A stretch of DNA of 64,000 nt from JAFAXD01 sp963833605 (GCA_963833605.1 CAWHYZ010000015.1:124001-188000); one strand, 5' to 3'. Shown: positions 25,456 to 33,894, numbered from the stretch's first letter. Program-made: numbers and translations. The notes: a model not told the origin generated them from the sequence alone.

Positions 25456-26475
25456 ATGAATACTACCATGATCGGTCTCGACCTCGCGAAGAGCGTTTTC
25501 CAGGTTCACGGTACGGACGGTGCGGGTGCGGTGTTTCGGCGGCGGCTGCGGCGCGCCGAGCTGGAACGCTTCTTTGCGTTGCAGCCGCCCGCAGTTGTGG
25601 GCATGGAAGCCTGCGCCGGCGCGCATCACTGGGCGCGCACACTGCAGGGTATGGGGCACGAGGTGCGGTTGATGCCGGCGGCCTACGTGAAGCCGTACGT
25701 CAAACGCAACAAGACGGACGGGCGGGACGCCGAGGCGATCTGGGAGGCGATGCAGCGCCCGACGATGCGGTTTGTGGCAGTGAAGAGCGAAGACCAGCAG
25801 GCGGTGCTGGTTTTGCACCGGACGCATTCGCTGCTCACCCGCCAGCGCACAATGCTGGCCAATTCGTTGCGAGCGGTCTTTGCGGAGTTTGGGGTGGTGG
25901 CGGCGCAGGGCGTTAAGGGCCTTGGCGAGTTGATGGGGCGATTGGCGGCGCCCGACTGCCCGATCCCGGCGCCGGCGCGCGCGGTGATGCTGGTAGTGGC
26001 TGGCCAATGGAAGGCGCTCGATGGCGAGGTTCGCGCGCTCGAGCGACGCATCGTGTGTGCGGCACGCTCCAATGCCGATGCACGAAAGCTCATGGATGTT
26101 CCCGGCATCGGGCCGATCACGGCGAGCGCGCTTGCCGCCACGGTGCCGGACCCGCAGGTGTTCCGCACGGCGCGCGGGTTTGCGGCTTGGGTCGGGCTCA
26201 CACCCCGGCAACACGGGACCGGCGGCAAGACCCGCTCGGGCGCGATCTCCAAGCAAGGCGATCGCAACTTGCGCAGATTGCTGATCATCGGTGCGAGCGC
26301 GCAATTGCGCCATGCCCGCCGCCGCGGCGCCAAGGATCCGTGGCAGCGCGAGCTCATGGCACGCCGGCCCTACAAGGTTGTAGCGGTGGCGCTGGCCGCA
26401 AAAACCGCACGCATCGCCTGGGCCATGCTGGCCAAGCAAGAACAGTATCGCGCACCCATGCCGCTCGCCGCCTGA
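25456..26475 (+). CDS. IS110-family transposase (DEDD recombinase)
   Basis: Transposase of 339 residues from ATG 25456 (AAGGAG 11 bases upstream). The N-terminal RuvC-like DEDD domain shows Asp9 (IGLDLAKSVFQVHG), Glu51 (GMEACAGAHHW), and Asp88 and Asp91 (NKTDGRDAEAI). A coiled-coil middle leads to the transposase-20 domain: LMDVPGIGPITASALAAT and GWVGL-like AAWVGLTPRQHGTGGK, with the catalytic Ser region TRSGAISKQGDRNLR. The frame is intact and shows no internal stops, so the element may still be active. IS110 enzymes act with a bridge RNA encoded by the element's non-coding end. Confidence 0.93.
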   Translation: MNTTMIGLDLAKSVFQVHGTDGAGAVFRRRLRRAELERFFALQPPAVVGMEACAGAHHWARTLQGMGHEVRLMPAAYVKPYVKRNKTDGRDAEAIWEAMQRPTMRFVAVKSEDQQAVLVLHRTHSLLTRQRTMLANSLRAVFAEFGVVAAQGVKGLGELMGRLAAPDCPIPAPARAVMLVVAGQWKALDGEVRALERRIVCAARSNADARKLMDVPGIGPITASALAATVPDPQVFRTARGFAAWVGLTPRQHGTGGKTRSGAISKQGDRNLRRLLIIGASAQLRHARRRGAKDPWQRELMARRPYKVVAVALAAKTARIAWAMLAKQEQYRAPMPLAA

Positions 26476-26724
26476 GACGCGGCACGGACTGGGCGCGCTC
26501 CACCCGTCGGAAGGAGCAAACTTGGCATGATGGCAAACGGTCAGGAAGCCGCTCGGGACACTCCGAGAGGTCATCTGCGCTGCAAGCCCTCATAGATGAT
26601 TGGAACCCGATCCTCGCATTCCATCAGGGCCAGCGGTCAGCGACCGCGCACAAAGGCCGCATACATGACCGCTCCCAACTCCTTTGCCGAAATGCCAAAA
26701 AAGCTCTTGCCGACCAGGGGCCGT
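26476..26724 (+). ncRNA. Candidate bridge RNA region of the IS110 element
   Basis: The 249 bp between the transposase stop and the right end lack a credible gene. In the IS1111 group of IS110 elements the bridge RNA, which pairs with both target and donor DNA, is known to come from this end. The sequence CATAGATGAT at 26591-26600 is identical to the left target-element junction at 25366-25375, as expected of a target-pairing loop. A second look-alike, CATACATGAC, lies at 26660-26669. The RNA ends and fold were not computed. Confidence 0.5.
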
Positions 26725-26822
26725 CCATAGATGCCCTCGCGGACAGATGGCATCTATGGGTAACCCTCATAGATGCCCTTTCTCACCATAGATGCCCTCG
26801 ATCGGAGAGATGGCATCTATGG
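26725..26822. repeat. CCATAGATG palindrome array, right of the IS element
   Basis: Unit B copies (arms CCATAGATGCC and GGCATCTATGG) at 26725-26759 and 26786-26822 flank a unit A copy at 26767-26785. The order and spacing mirror the left array (B, short spacer, A, B), so the IS element probably landed in one longer array. From 26823 to the next gene at 26961 nothing further was recognised. Confidence 0.85.
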
Positions 26823-26960
26823 CGTCATGTAGCGCAATCTGGGAGGCGGCCCACATTCCGCTTCGCTTCAGGTGGGCTGCGAAGCGGACCGATGGACACC
26901 GAGCAAGCCACCCGCTAACAAACCTGCGCCAAAACAGAATAACCAGATGACGGAGACCCC

Positions 26961-27977
26961 ATGCGGCTCGACGCCTACACGCACTTCATCCCGAAACCAT
27001 TCGTCGACAAGATGTCCGAGGTCGCCGGCGACCATAGGGACATCGGCAAGCGCATGCGCGCGGTGCCGGCGATCTACGATCTCGACGTGCGCAAGAAGGT
27101 GGTCGACGGATTCCCGGACTATGCCCAGATCCTCTCCTACCCGATGCCGCCGCTTGAGCACTTTGCAAAACCCGATCAGCTCGAAGGCCTGCTCAAGATC
27201 ATCAATGACGGCTTTGCCGATCTGTGCGCCAAGGAGAAGGACCGCTTCCCGGGATGGGTGGCGCAGGCCTCGCTCGCGGCGCCGGACGCGAGCGTGCGCG
27301 AAGTCGAACGCGCCATCAAGAACGGCGCGCTCGGCGTGCAGATCTATACCAACGTGGCCGACAAACCCCTCGATCGTCCTGAGTACGAGCAATTCTTTGC
27401 GACCATGAACCGGCTCGGCAAGCCGATCTGGATCCATCCCTCGCGCACCGCCGCGCATCCGGACTATATCGACGAGAAGAAGTCGCTCTACGAGATCTGG
27501 TGGGCATTCGGCTGGTCGTACGAGACCGCGGCAGCCATGGCCCGCCTGGTGTTCTCCAAGACGCTCGATAAATATCCCAACCTCAAACTCATCCTGCATC
27601 ATTTCGGCGGCATCATTCCGATGCTGGAAGGCCGCATCGGTCCGGGCTGGGACCAGATCGGCGCGCGCACGTCCGACGCCGACTATCAGGCGCTCAAGGC
27701 CAGCCTGAAGAAGCGCCCGCTCGATTATTTCAAGAACGACGTATGGGTCGACAGCGCGGCCTTCGGCGGCCGCGGGGCGACGCTGTGCGGCCTCGAATTC
27801 TATCCCCACGATCGCGTGCTGTTTGCGTCGGATTGCCCGTTCGACCCCGAAAAGGGGCCCGGCTACATCCGCGAGACCATCAAGATTCTCGATTCGCTTG
27901 GAATGCCCAAGGCCAAGCTCGACGACATCTACTACAAGAACTTCGAAAAGCTGACCGGCGTGAAGTTCGTCAAGTAG
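26961..27977 (+). CDS. Amidohydrolase-superfamily protein, ACMSD-like
   Basis: Metal-dependent hydrolase/decarboxylase fold of 338 residues, from the amidohydrolase-2 group that includes 2-amino-3-carboxymuconate-6-semialdehyde decarboxylase and gamma-resorcylate decarboxylase. It begins MRLDAYTHFIPKPF. The strand-1 H-x-H is altered: YTHF keeps only one His. Later motifs are PIWIHPSRTAAHPDY, LILHHFGGIIP and VLFASDCPFDPEKG, with the strand-8 Asp. Loss of one strand-1 His suggests a changed metal site, as seen in several subgroups. It stands alone, with the IS-associated repeats upstream and mutS downstream; a role in aromatic acid metabolism is plausible but unproven. Confidence 0.82.
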   Translation: MRLDAYTHFIPKPFVDKMSEVAGDHRDIGKRMRAVPAIYDLDVRKKVVDGFPDYAQILSYPMPPLEHFAKPDQLEGLLKIINDGFADLCAKEKDRFPGWVAQASLAAPDASVREVERAIKNGALGVQIYTNVADKPLDRPEYEQFFATMNRLGKPIWIHPSRTAAHPDYIDEKKSLYEIWWAFGWSYETAAAMARLVFSKTLDKYPNLKLILHHFGGIIPMLEGRIGPGWDQIGARTSDADYQALKASLKKRPLDYFKNDVWVDSAAFGGRGATLCGLEFYPHDRVLFASDCPFDPEKGPGYIRETIKILDSLGMPKAKLDDIYYKNFEKLTGVKFVK

Positions 27978-28084
27978 CGGAGCGTGACTCGGGGCGATGC
28001 GACCCCGGTGGGCTTTGCGCGGGAGCGGCGTGCGTTTTCCACACCCAATGAAACGCCGCGCGCGATCTGCTAGCGTCGCCCACC

Positions 28085-30793
28085 ATGGACGCCGCCCGCC
28101 CAGCTTCATCCGATAACGGCGCGCCCGCCGATAGCGGGCGCATCACGCCGATGATGGAGCAGTACTTTCGGATCAAATCGGCCAACCGGGATTGCCTCCT
28201 GTTCTACCGGATGGGAGATTTCTACGAACTGTTCTTCGAAGATGCCGAGATTGCGAGCCACGCGCTCGGCATCGTGCTGACCAAGCGCGACCGGCATCTC
28301 GGCAAGGACGTCCCGATGTGCGGCGTGCCGGTCGAGCGTGCCGAGGAATATCTCCATAGGCTTATCGCGCAGGGCTTCCGGGTCGCGGTCTGCGAACAGC
28401 TCGAGGATCCGGCGGAGGCCAGAAAGCGCGGGGGAAAAACCCTGGTGCGGCGCGACGTGGTACGCCTCGTCACGCCTGGGACGCTCACCGAAGATTCGCT
28501 GCTCGATGCCAAGCGCAACAACTATCTGGTCGCCGTCGCCCGCGCGCGCGCGTCGGTCGGCGAGCAAAGCCGCTACGGGATCGCGTTTCTCGACATGTCG
28601 ACGGGCGAATTTCGACTCACCGAGTGCGGCAACCTCGCCGCCGAACTCGCGCGCCTGGAGCCCGGCGAGATCATCGTGTCGGACGCGCTCTATGGCGACC
28701 CCGAGCTCGCACCGCTGCTTCGCAGCCTGCCGGTGACGCCGCTCGGACGCGACGTGTTCGATGGCGCGACCGCAGAGCGGCGGCTCGCCTCGTTCTTTGC
28801 GGTCGCGACCACCCAGGCATTCGGTTCCCTGTCGCGGCTCGAGCTCGCGGCCGCCGCCGCCTGCGTGACCTATGTGGAGCGCACGCAGCTCGGCAAACGG
28901 CCCCCACTGTCGCCACCGGTGCGGGAGGCCGAAGGTGCGACGCTGGCGATCGACGCCGCGACCCGCGCCAACCTCGAATTGATGCGCACACTTGCGGGCG
29001 AGACGCGCGGTTCTGTTCTCTCGGCGATCGATCAGACCGTGACGGCAGCAGGCTTCCGCCTGCTGGCGGCGCGGCTTGCGGCCCCCCTCACCGACCCGGT
29101 TGTGATCGCACGCCGACTCGACGCGGTCGATGCGATGCTGGGCGATGCACCTTTGCGCCTGTGGTTGCGTCAACGCCTCGCCGCCGCGCCCGACCTCGCG
29201 CGCGCGCTCGCGCGGCTCGTACTCGGGCGTGGTGGCCCGCGCGATCTTGCGGCGATCCGCGATGGGCTTGACGCCGCGGCGGAACTCGCGCGCCGGCTAG
29301 GCGAGGTCGACTTACCCGCCGCCGAGCTCACCGATGCGGCAGCCGCGCTGCATCGCCCGGATCGCGGGATCGCGGCGGAGCTTGCGGCGGCGCTTGCCGA
29401 CGAACTGCCGGGGTTCCGGCGCGACGGCGGCTTTGTGCGCGCGGGCTACGCCAAGGAACTCGACGACACTCGCGCGATGCGCGACGAATCGCGCCGGGTC
29501 GTGGCCGCCCTGCAGGCGCGCTATGCCGACGCGAGCGGCGTGCGCGCGCTCAAGATCAAACACAATAATGTGCTCGGCTATTTCGTCGAGGTGACCGCAC
29601 AGCATGGCGACAAGCTGATGGCGGCGCCGCTCAACCAGACTTTCATTCACCGCCAGACGCTCGCCGGGCAGGTGCGGTTCACCACCACCGAGCTGGGCGA
29701 GCTCGAAGCCAAGATTGCCAGCGCTGCCGACCGCGCGCTCGGACTCGAGCTCGAGATCTTCGAGGCGCTCACGGCGCGTGTGACGGCGATCGCCGAGGAC
29801 ATCAAGGCTGCCGCTCATGCACTGGCGGTGCTCGACGTTGCGGCTGCGCTGGCCGCCCTCGCCTCCGACCGTCGCTACGTGCGGCCGCAGGTCGATGGCG
29901 GGCTCGCGTTTGCGATCGAGGGCGGGCGCCATCCGGTGGTCGAGCAGGCGCTCGACGCGCCATTCGTCGCCAATGACTGCGATCTCACTCCGCCCGACGA
30001 CAACGGCGCCGGCCGGATCTATCTGGTGACGGGCCCCAACATGGCCGGCAAGTCGACCTATTTACGCCAGAACGCGCTGATCGCGGTGCTGGCCCAGATG
30101 GGCAGCTTCGTGCCGGCGCGCGCGGCACGGATCGGCGTGCTCGACCGGCTGTTCTCGCGGGTCGGCGCCGCCGACGATCTCGCGCGCGGCCGCTCGACCT
30201 TCATGGTCGAGATGGTCGAGACCGCCGCGATCCTCAATCAGGCCACCGAGCGCTCGCTGGTCATTCTGGATGAGATCGGCCGCGGCACCGCAACCTTCGA
30301 CGGATTGTCGATCGCGTGGGCCACGATCGAGCACCTGCACGTGACCAATCGCTGCCGCACCCTGTTCGCGACCCATTTCCACGAGCTCACGGCGCTTGCC
30401 GCCAAGCTCGATCGGCTGACCAACGTGACCGTGCGCGTGAAAGAATGGCAGGGCGACGTGGTGTTCCTGCACGAGGTGACCGCAGGCGCCGCCGATCGCT
30501 CCTATGGGATCGCGGTCGCCAAGCTCGCCGGGCTGCCGGCGGCCGTGATCGAACGCGCGAAGCTCATTCTGGCCGAACTCGAGGCTGAGGACCGGACTTC
30601 GCATGCCGGCCGCCTGATGGACGACCTGCCGCTGTTCGCCGCCGCAGCGCGCCCGGCTGCGGGCCCGGCGAGCGTCGACGAAGCGGGCGACCGCGTCATC
30701 GCGGCACTGGCGGCGCTCAATCCGGACGAGATGTCGCCGCGCCAGGCGATCGAGGCGCTCTATGCGCTCAAGGCGAAGGCCGCGAAAACGTGA
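28085..30793 (+). CDS. mutS: DNA mismatch repair protein MutS
   Basis: Full-length MutS of 902 residues. The mismatch-wedging Phe is in the N-terminal GDFYELFFEDA (near residue 46). Connector, lever (a long Ala/Leu/Arg-rich region around 300-480) and clamp domains follow. The ATPase has Walker A GPNMAGKST near residue 650, the Ser-rich signature RGRSTFMVEM, Walker B VILDEIGRGTATFDGLS and the switch His in ATHFHELT. A short C-terminal tail ends near MSPRQAIEALYALK, the beta-clamp/tetramer region. MutS recognises base mismatches and recruits MutL. In many Rhizobiales it neighbours glnD; here about 5 kb of transport and redox genes lie between. Confidence 0.97.
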   Translation: MDAARPASSDNGAPADSGRITPMMEQYFRIKSANRDCLLFYRMGDFYELFFEDAEIASHALGIVLTKRDRHLGKDVPMCGVPVERAEEYLHRLIAQGFRVAVCEQLEDPAEARKRGGKTLVRRDVVRLVTPGTLTEDSLLDAKRNNYLVAVARARASVGEQSRYGIAFLDMSTGEFRLTECGNLAAELARLEPGEIIVSDALYGDPELAPLLRSLPVTPLGRDVFDGATAERRLASFFAVATTQAFGSLSRLELAAAAACVTYVERTQLGKRPPLSPPVREAEGATLAIDAATRANLELMRTLAGETRGSVLSAIDQTVTAAGFRLLAARLAAPLTDPVVIARRLDAVDAMLGDAPLRLWLRQRLAAAPDLARALARLVLGRGGPRDLAAIRDGLDAAAELARRLGEVDLPAAELTDAAAALHRPDRGIAAELAAALADELPGFRRDGGFVRAGYAKELDDTRAMRDESRRVVAALQARYADASGVRALKIKHNNVLGYFVEVTAQHGDKLMAAPLNQTFIHRQTLAGQVRFTTTELGELEAKIASAADRALGLELEIFEALTARVTAIAEDIKAAAHALAVLDVAAALAALASDRRYVRPQVDGGLAFAIEGGRHPVVEQALDAPFVANDCDLTPPDDNGAGRIYLVTGPNMAGKSTYLRQNALIAVLAQMGSFVPARAARIGVLDRLFSRVGAADDLARGRSTFMVEMVETAAILNQATERSLVILDEIGRGTATFDGLSIAWATIEHLHVTNRCRTLFATHFHELTALAAKLDRLTNVTVRVKEWQGDVVFLHEVTAGAADRSYGIAVAKLAGLPAAVIERAKLILAELEAEDRTSHAGRLMDDLPLFAAAARPAAGPASVDEAGDRVIAALAALNPDEMSPRQAIEALYALKAKAAKT

Positions 30794-30859
30794 GCCTGCG
30801 GTCGATTTTGGCGGCCTCTACTCATGTTAAGGCCGCATGGCTGTGGGGGAAAACAGGGT

Positions 30860-30971
30860 CCCTAGATGAGGGAAATGGCGCCATAGATGAGAGTCCGGCC
30901 CGGATTTCCTCATGTATGAGAACATATTGATAAGATTATAGTTTATCCAAAAAATCGGGCCTAGATGAGAA
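30860..30971. repeat. Four degenerate TAGATGAG copies and an AT-rich patch after mutS
   Basis: The 384 bases between mutS and the osmC-like gene hold no gene. Four related decamers occur: CCTAGATGAG (30861), CCATAGATGA (30881), TCATGTATGA (30909) and CCTAGATGAG (30960). The second contains the CCATAGATG core seen in the IS110 target array. Bases 30921-30955 are unusually AT-rich for this window. A fused palindrome pair follows at 31036-31139. Confidence 0.6.
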
Positions 30972-31035
30972 TTTTGCCGGGAGACCAGGGCACGTTTGCA
31001 AAATGAACAAGATCCATGTCGCATGCGCATGGCTA

Positions 31036-31139
31036 GCGCATGTCCCGGAAGCAGTGGGTGCCGGTTTTCCGATAAGGACATGCGCAAAAAGAAGACTCTA
31101 GAGCGCATCCCGTTTCCTTGCGATCGGGATGCGCGCTCT
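31036..31139. repeat. Composite dispersed palindromes
   Basis: Two adjacent inverted repeats. The first (31036-31085) has arms GCGCATGTCCCGG and GGACATGCGC around CCGGTTTTCC. The second (31100-31139) has arms AGAGCGCATCC and GGATGCGCGCTCT. The same two palindromes occur side by side at 40131-40292, in the opposite order. They fill the gap before the osmC-like gene's 3' end, where they may act as a terminator for it. Confidence 0.8.
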
Positions 31140-31177
31140 GGCGTAGGCTTTTCCGCAACTCGGCGCTCACCGCGATC

Positions 31178-31687
31178 TCACACCCGCGCCATCTTCACCT
31201 CGACCGGCGGCCCGCTCTTAATCGTCTGGTAGACCACGCAATAGCGCTCGGTCAGCTTCAGGAGCTGGTCGAGCTTCTCCTGCGGCTCGTCGGTCGCAAC
31301 GTCGAAGCGCAACCGGATCTGGGCAAAGCCGACTGGCGCGTCCTTGGCGACGCCAAGGGTCCCTCGGAAATCGAGATCGCCCTCGGCCGACACGTGGCCC
31401 GCCTTGAGTTTGATGTCGAGCGCGGTCGCCACCGCCTTCAGGGTGACGCCAGCGCAAGCGACCAGCGCTTCGAGCAACATGTCGCCGGAACAGAGCTCGA
31501 GCCCGGAGCCGCCGGTCGCCGGATGCAGACCCGCGACCGCCAGCGCTCGGCCGGTTTCCACCTTGCACGCGATGTTGGCGTCATCGATCGCACCCTTGGC
31601 CTTGAGCGTGATGACGGCGGCCTTGGGATCCTGTTTGTAGCGCTCCTTGATCGGCGCCTGCATGGCGCGCAGCGCGACGGCGTCCAT
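31178..31687 (-). CDS. OsmC-family protein
   Basis: OsmC/Ohr-superfamily protein of 169 residues. The two conserved redox Cys are visible: the first in LELCSGDMLLEALVACAG (about residues 64-81) and the second in TERYCVVYQTIK near residue 150. These proteins reduce organic or fatty-acid hydroperoxides with lipoyl-type thiols; many, including this subgroup, are annotated only as OsmC-like. There is no signal peptide, so it is cytoplasmic. A perfect 33-bp inverted repeat lies 16 bp upstream of its start. The alcohol dehydrogenase gene precedes it on the same strand. Confidence 0.87.
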   Translation of the reverse strand: MDAVALRAMQAPIKERYKQDPKAAVITLKAKGAIDDANIACKVETGRALAVAGLHPATGGSGLELCSGDMLLEALVACAGVTLKAVATALDIKLKAGHVSAEGDLDFRGTLGVAKDAPVGFAQIRLRFDVATDEPQEKLDQLLKLTERYCVVYQTIKSGPPVEVKMARV

Positions 31688-31702
31688 TTCGTTTCTCCTG
31701 AT

Positions 31703-31790
31703 TGTAGGATGGGTTGAGCGCAGCGAAACCCATCGCCTGAAATAGCTCGGCCTGACACGATGGGTTTCGCTGCGCTCAACCCATCCTACA
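31703..31790. repeat. Perfect 33-bp inverted repeat
   Basis: Arms at 31703-31735 and 31758-31790 are exact reverse complements, starting TGTAGGATGGGTTGAGCG and ending CAACCCATCCTACA, with a 22-bp loop. It lies between the alcohol dehydrogenase stop (31815) and the OsmC-like start (31687). The transcript would form a very stable stem, so it may terminate transcription or separate the genes. It resembles widespread non-coding repeats of proteobacteria. Confidence 0.9.
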
Positions 31791-31814
31791 GGGCCGCGTC
31801 CGGAACGCGTTTCG

Positions 31815-32870
31815 TCAATTCGGGATCAGTACCACGCGGCCGACCACCTTGCCGGCCTTGAGATCGTTCAGGGCAGCGCCGGCGTCGGCGAGCGGCCGCT
31901 TGCCGATCGGAACGCTCGGCAGGCCGGTACGCCGCACCAGCGCGACCAGTTCCTTGAGTTCGGCGAGGCTCCCCACATAGGAGCCCTGGATGGTCATGGC
32001 CTTGAGCGGAATGGTCGGCGTCGAAATCGTGACGTTGCCGCCGAACAGGCCGACCACGATCAGCTTGCCGCCTTTGATCAGGCAGTCGGTACCAAGCTTG
32101 ACGGTCGATGATGCGCCGACCAGATCGATCACCGACCAGGCCCCACCGTTGGTGAGCTTGATGATCTGCTTGTGCGCGTCGGGCGCAGCCCCATCGATGG
32201 TCGCGATGGCACCCGCCGCCTTGGCGGCGTCACGTTTCGCTGGACCAATGTCGACCACGATCGCGCCAACGCCGCCCATCGCCTTGTGCAGGGCAAGCGC
32301 CATGAGCCCGAGCCCGCCCGCGCCGATGATCACGACCGGCTCTTGCTTGAGCACCGGCCCGAGCTTCTTCAGCGCCCCGTAGGTGGTGACGCCCGAGCAG
32401 GCGAGCGGCGCAGCACGCTCGGGCGGCATGTCGCCGATCTCCAGCAGATAACGCGGATGCGGCACGAGCAGGTGGTCCGCATAGCCGCCGTTGCGGTAGA
32501 CGCCGAGCGAGCGCGCCGCCATGCACAGCTGTTCCTCATCCTCACGGCAGACCTTGCACTCCCCGCAGCCGATCCACGGGAACACCAGCCGCCGGTCGCC
32601 AACTTTGACACCCACGGCTTGCGGCCCAAGCGCCACCACCTCACCGACATTCTCGTGGCCCATGGTCAGGGGGAGATTGATGCCGCGCTCGGTGAGCTGG
32701 ATTTTGCGTCCGCCCCCCATATCGTAGTAGCCGTCCCAGATATGCACATCGCTGTGGCAGACGCCGGCCGCGAGGACCTTCAGCAGCACCTCGCTGCCGC
32801 TCGGTGTCGGGGTCGGGCGTTCCATCCGCCGCAGCGGCGCCCCGCATTCGCAAACGTCGAAACTGATCAT
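31815..32870 (-). CDS. Zinc-dependent alcohol dehydrogenase
   Basis: Medium-chain dehydrogenase/reductase of 351 residues. The catalytic zinc ligands are Cys and Asp-containing VCHSDVHIWDG, MGHENVGEV (His-Glu) and ACSGVTTYGALKK (Cys). The structural zinc lobe shows the four-Cys set IGCGECKVCREDEEQLC. The NAD loop is GAGGLGLMAL near residue 183. It is like alcohol or hydroxyacyl dehydrogenases that act on aromatic or alicyclic substrates, but the substrate is not determined. It stands upstream of the OsmC-like gene with a large hairpin between, and downstream of nothing on its own strand within 220 bp. Confidence 0.9.
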   Translation of the reverse strand: MISFDVCECGAPLRRMERPTPTPSGSEVLLKVLAAGVCHSDVHIWDGYYDMGGGRKIQLTERGINLPLTMGHENVGEVVALGPQAVGVKVGDRRLVFPWIGCGECKVCREDEEQLCMAARSLGVYRNGGYADHLLVPHPRYLLEIGDMPPERAAPLACSGVTTYGALKKLGPVLKQEPVVIIGAGGLGLMALALHKAMGGVGAIVVDIGPAKRDAAKAAGAIATIDGAAPDAHKQIIKLTNGGAWSVIDLVGASSTVKLGTDCLIKGGKLIVVGLFGGNVTISTPTIPLKAMTIQGSYVGSLAELKELVALVRRTGLPSVPIGKRPLADAGAALNDLKAGKVVGRVVLIPN

Positions 32871-32910
32871 CGGTATTTGCTCCCACCACAGGCGTCATGG
32901 CCGGGCTTGT

Positions 32911-32947
32911 CGGGGTCCCCGCGCGCAAGCGCGCGGGGTGCCCCGTC
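32911..32947. repeat. GC-rich hairpin
   Basis: CCCCGCGCGC and GCGCGCGGGG face each other across two bases, extended by CGGGG outside and GTGCCCCG on the right. The same design, GGGGTCCCCG then CGGGGTGCCCC, recurs at 45317-45342. It lies in the gap upstream of the alcohol dehydrogenase and downstream of the ABC transporter genes and could terminate the ABC transcript. Confidence 0.7.
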
Positions 32948-33097
32948 CCGGCCAGCCACGTTCAGGTCAGCGTTTCGCATAGACCCAGCCATTCGGAATT
33001 ATTAGCAAGGATGAGCCGAACCTTCCATTTGCGCGGCCAATGTTTCATCGAGGCATCGTATCAACCAATTTCAACGCCGGGCACTCGTCGGAGGAGC

Positions 33098-33889
33098 CTA
33101 CCACCACCGCGCCGCGCCCTCGTCGATCGTCGTCTGCTCGTCGCTGACACTGGCGCGCCGGTCGAGCGAGCGATCGAGCGCGGTCATCACGCGCCGCTTG
33201 GCGAAATCGAACGCCGCCGACTGGCGGTCGCGCGGGCGCGGCAGGTCGGTCACGATCTCGTCCTGCACGCGGCCTGGACGCGGCCGCATGACCACCACCC
33301 GGTCGCCGAGAACGATCGCCTCGTCCACGTCGTGGGTCACCACCAGCAAAGTCGGCTTCTGGTCAGCCCACAGATCGAGCAGGTGATCCTGCAGGTCGAC
33401 CCGCGTGAACGCGTCGAGCGCCGAGAACGGCTCGTCGAGCAGCAGCACCTCGGGCCGGGTGACGAGGGCGCGCGCGAGCGCGACCCGCTGGGCCTGCCCG
33501 CCGGACAGTTCGCGCGGCCACACGGTCGCCTTGTCGGTCAGGCCGACCCGGTCGAGCTGGGCCGCGACCCGCCCCGCGCGCTCGCGCCGCGGCCGGTTCT
33601 CGAGGCCGAAGCCGACATTGTTCGCGACCGAAAGCCAAGGCAGCAGCCGGGGCTCCTGAAACACGATGCCTATCTTCTCGTGCGGAGCCGCAATTTGATC
33701 ACCATCGAGCCGCACCGCGCCCTGGGTGGGAGCATCGAGCCCGCTCACCAGTCGCAGCAGCGTCGACTTGCCGCAACCGGAGCCGCCGACCACGACGACG
33801 ATCTCGCCGAGCTCGACGTTGAGCGTGAGCGCGTCGAGGGCGCGCACGCCATTCGGATAGGTTTTGCCGACGCGATTGATTTCGAGCAT
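33098..33889 (-). CDS. Nitrate/sulfonate/taurine-type ABC transporter ATPase
   Basis: ABC ATPase of 263 residues of the SsuB/TauB/NrtD class. Walker A is GGSGCGKSTLL (about residues 36-46), the Q-loop lies in VFQEPRLLPWLSV, the signature is LSGGQAQRVALARAL and Walker B VLLLDEPFSALD, followed by the H-loop VTHDVDEA. It energises uptake by the permease encoded 5 bp upstream on the same strand, with the binding protein upstream of that. The three genes make a complete importer for an organic anion such as a sulfonate. The ligand cannot be told from the sequence. Confidence 0.93.
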   Translation of the reverse strand: MLEINRVGKTYPNGVRALDALTLNVELGEIVVVVGGSGCGKSTLLRLVSGLDAPTQGAVRLDGDQIAAPHEKIGIVFQEPRLLPWLSVANNVGFGLENRPRRERAGRVAAQLDRVGLTDKATVWPRELSGGQAQRVALARALVTRPEVLLLDEPFSALDAFTRVDLQDHLLDLWADQKPTLLVVTHDVDEAIVLGDRVVVMRPRPGRVQDEIVTDLPRPRDRQSAAFDFAKRRVMTALDRSLDRRASVSDEQTTIDEGAARWW

Positions 33890-33894
33890 CTTGG

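Larger units (their letters stand above)
25374..26726 (+). mobile_element. IS110-family insertion sequence, IS1111-like group
   Basis: The element has one transposase gene, about 80 bp of non-coding sequence on its left and about 250 bp on its right. GGACGGCCCC (25381-25390) and its inverse GGGGCCGTCC (26717-26726) form a 10-bp inverted repeat at the two ends, and TGCCAAG (25404-25410) pairs with CTTGGCA (26521-26527) further in. A 9-bp direct copy of CCATAGATG stands on both sides (25365-25373 and 26725-26733). Subterminal inverted repeats, the long right non-coding end and insertion into palindromic repeats are traits of the IS1111 group. Exact ends are uncertain by a few bases. Confidence 0.75.

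Noticed and set aside
25281..26822. Repeats flanking the IS element considered as a CRISPR array
   Set aside because: Units are palindromic, of two kinds, with spacers of only a few bases, and no cas genes are present.
26868..28109. Open frame of 413 codons antisense to the ACMSD-like gene
   Set aside because: It is antisense to a recognisable amidohydrolase and has no ribosome binding site or family motif.
30827..31108. Open frame of 93 codons on the minus strand between mutS and the osmC-like gene
   Set aside because: Its N-terminal part translates the dispersed palindrome at 31036-31085, so it is a repeat-derived frame, not a gene.
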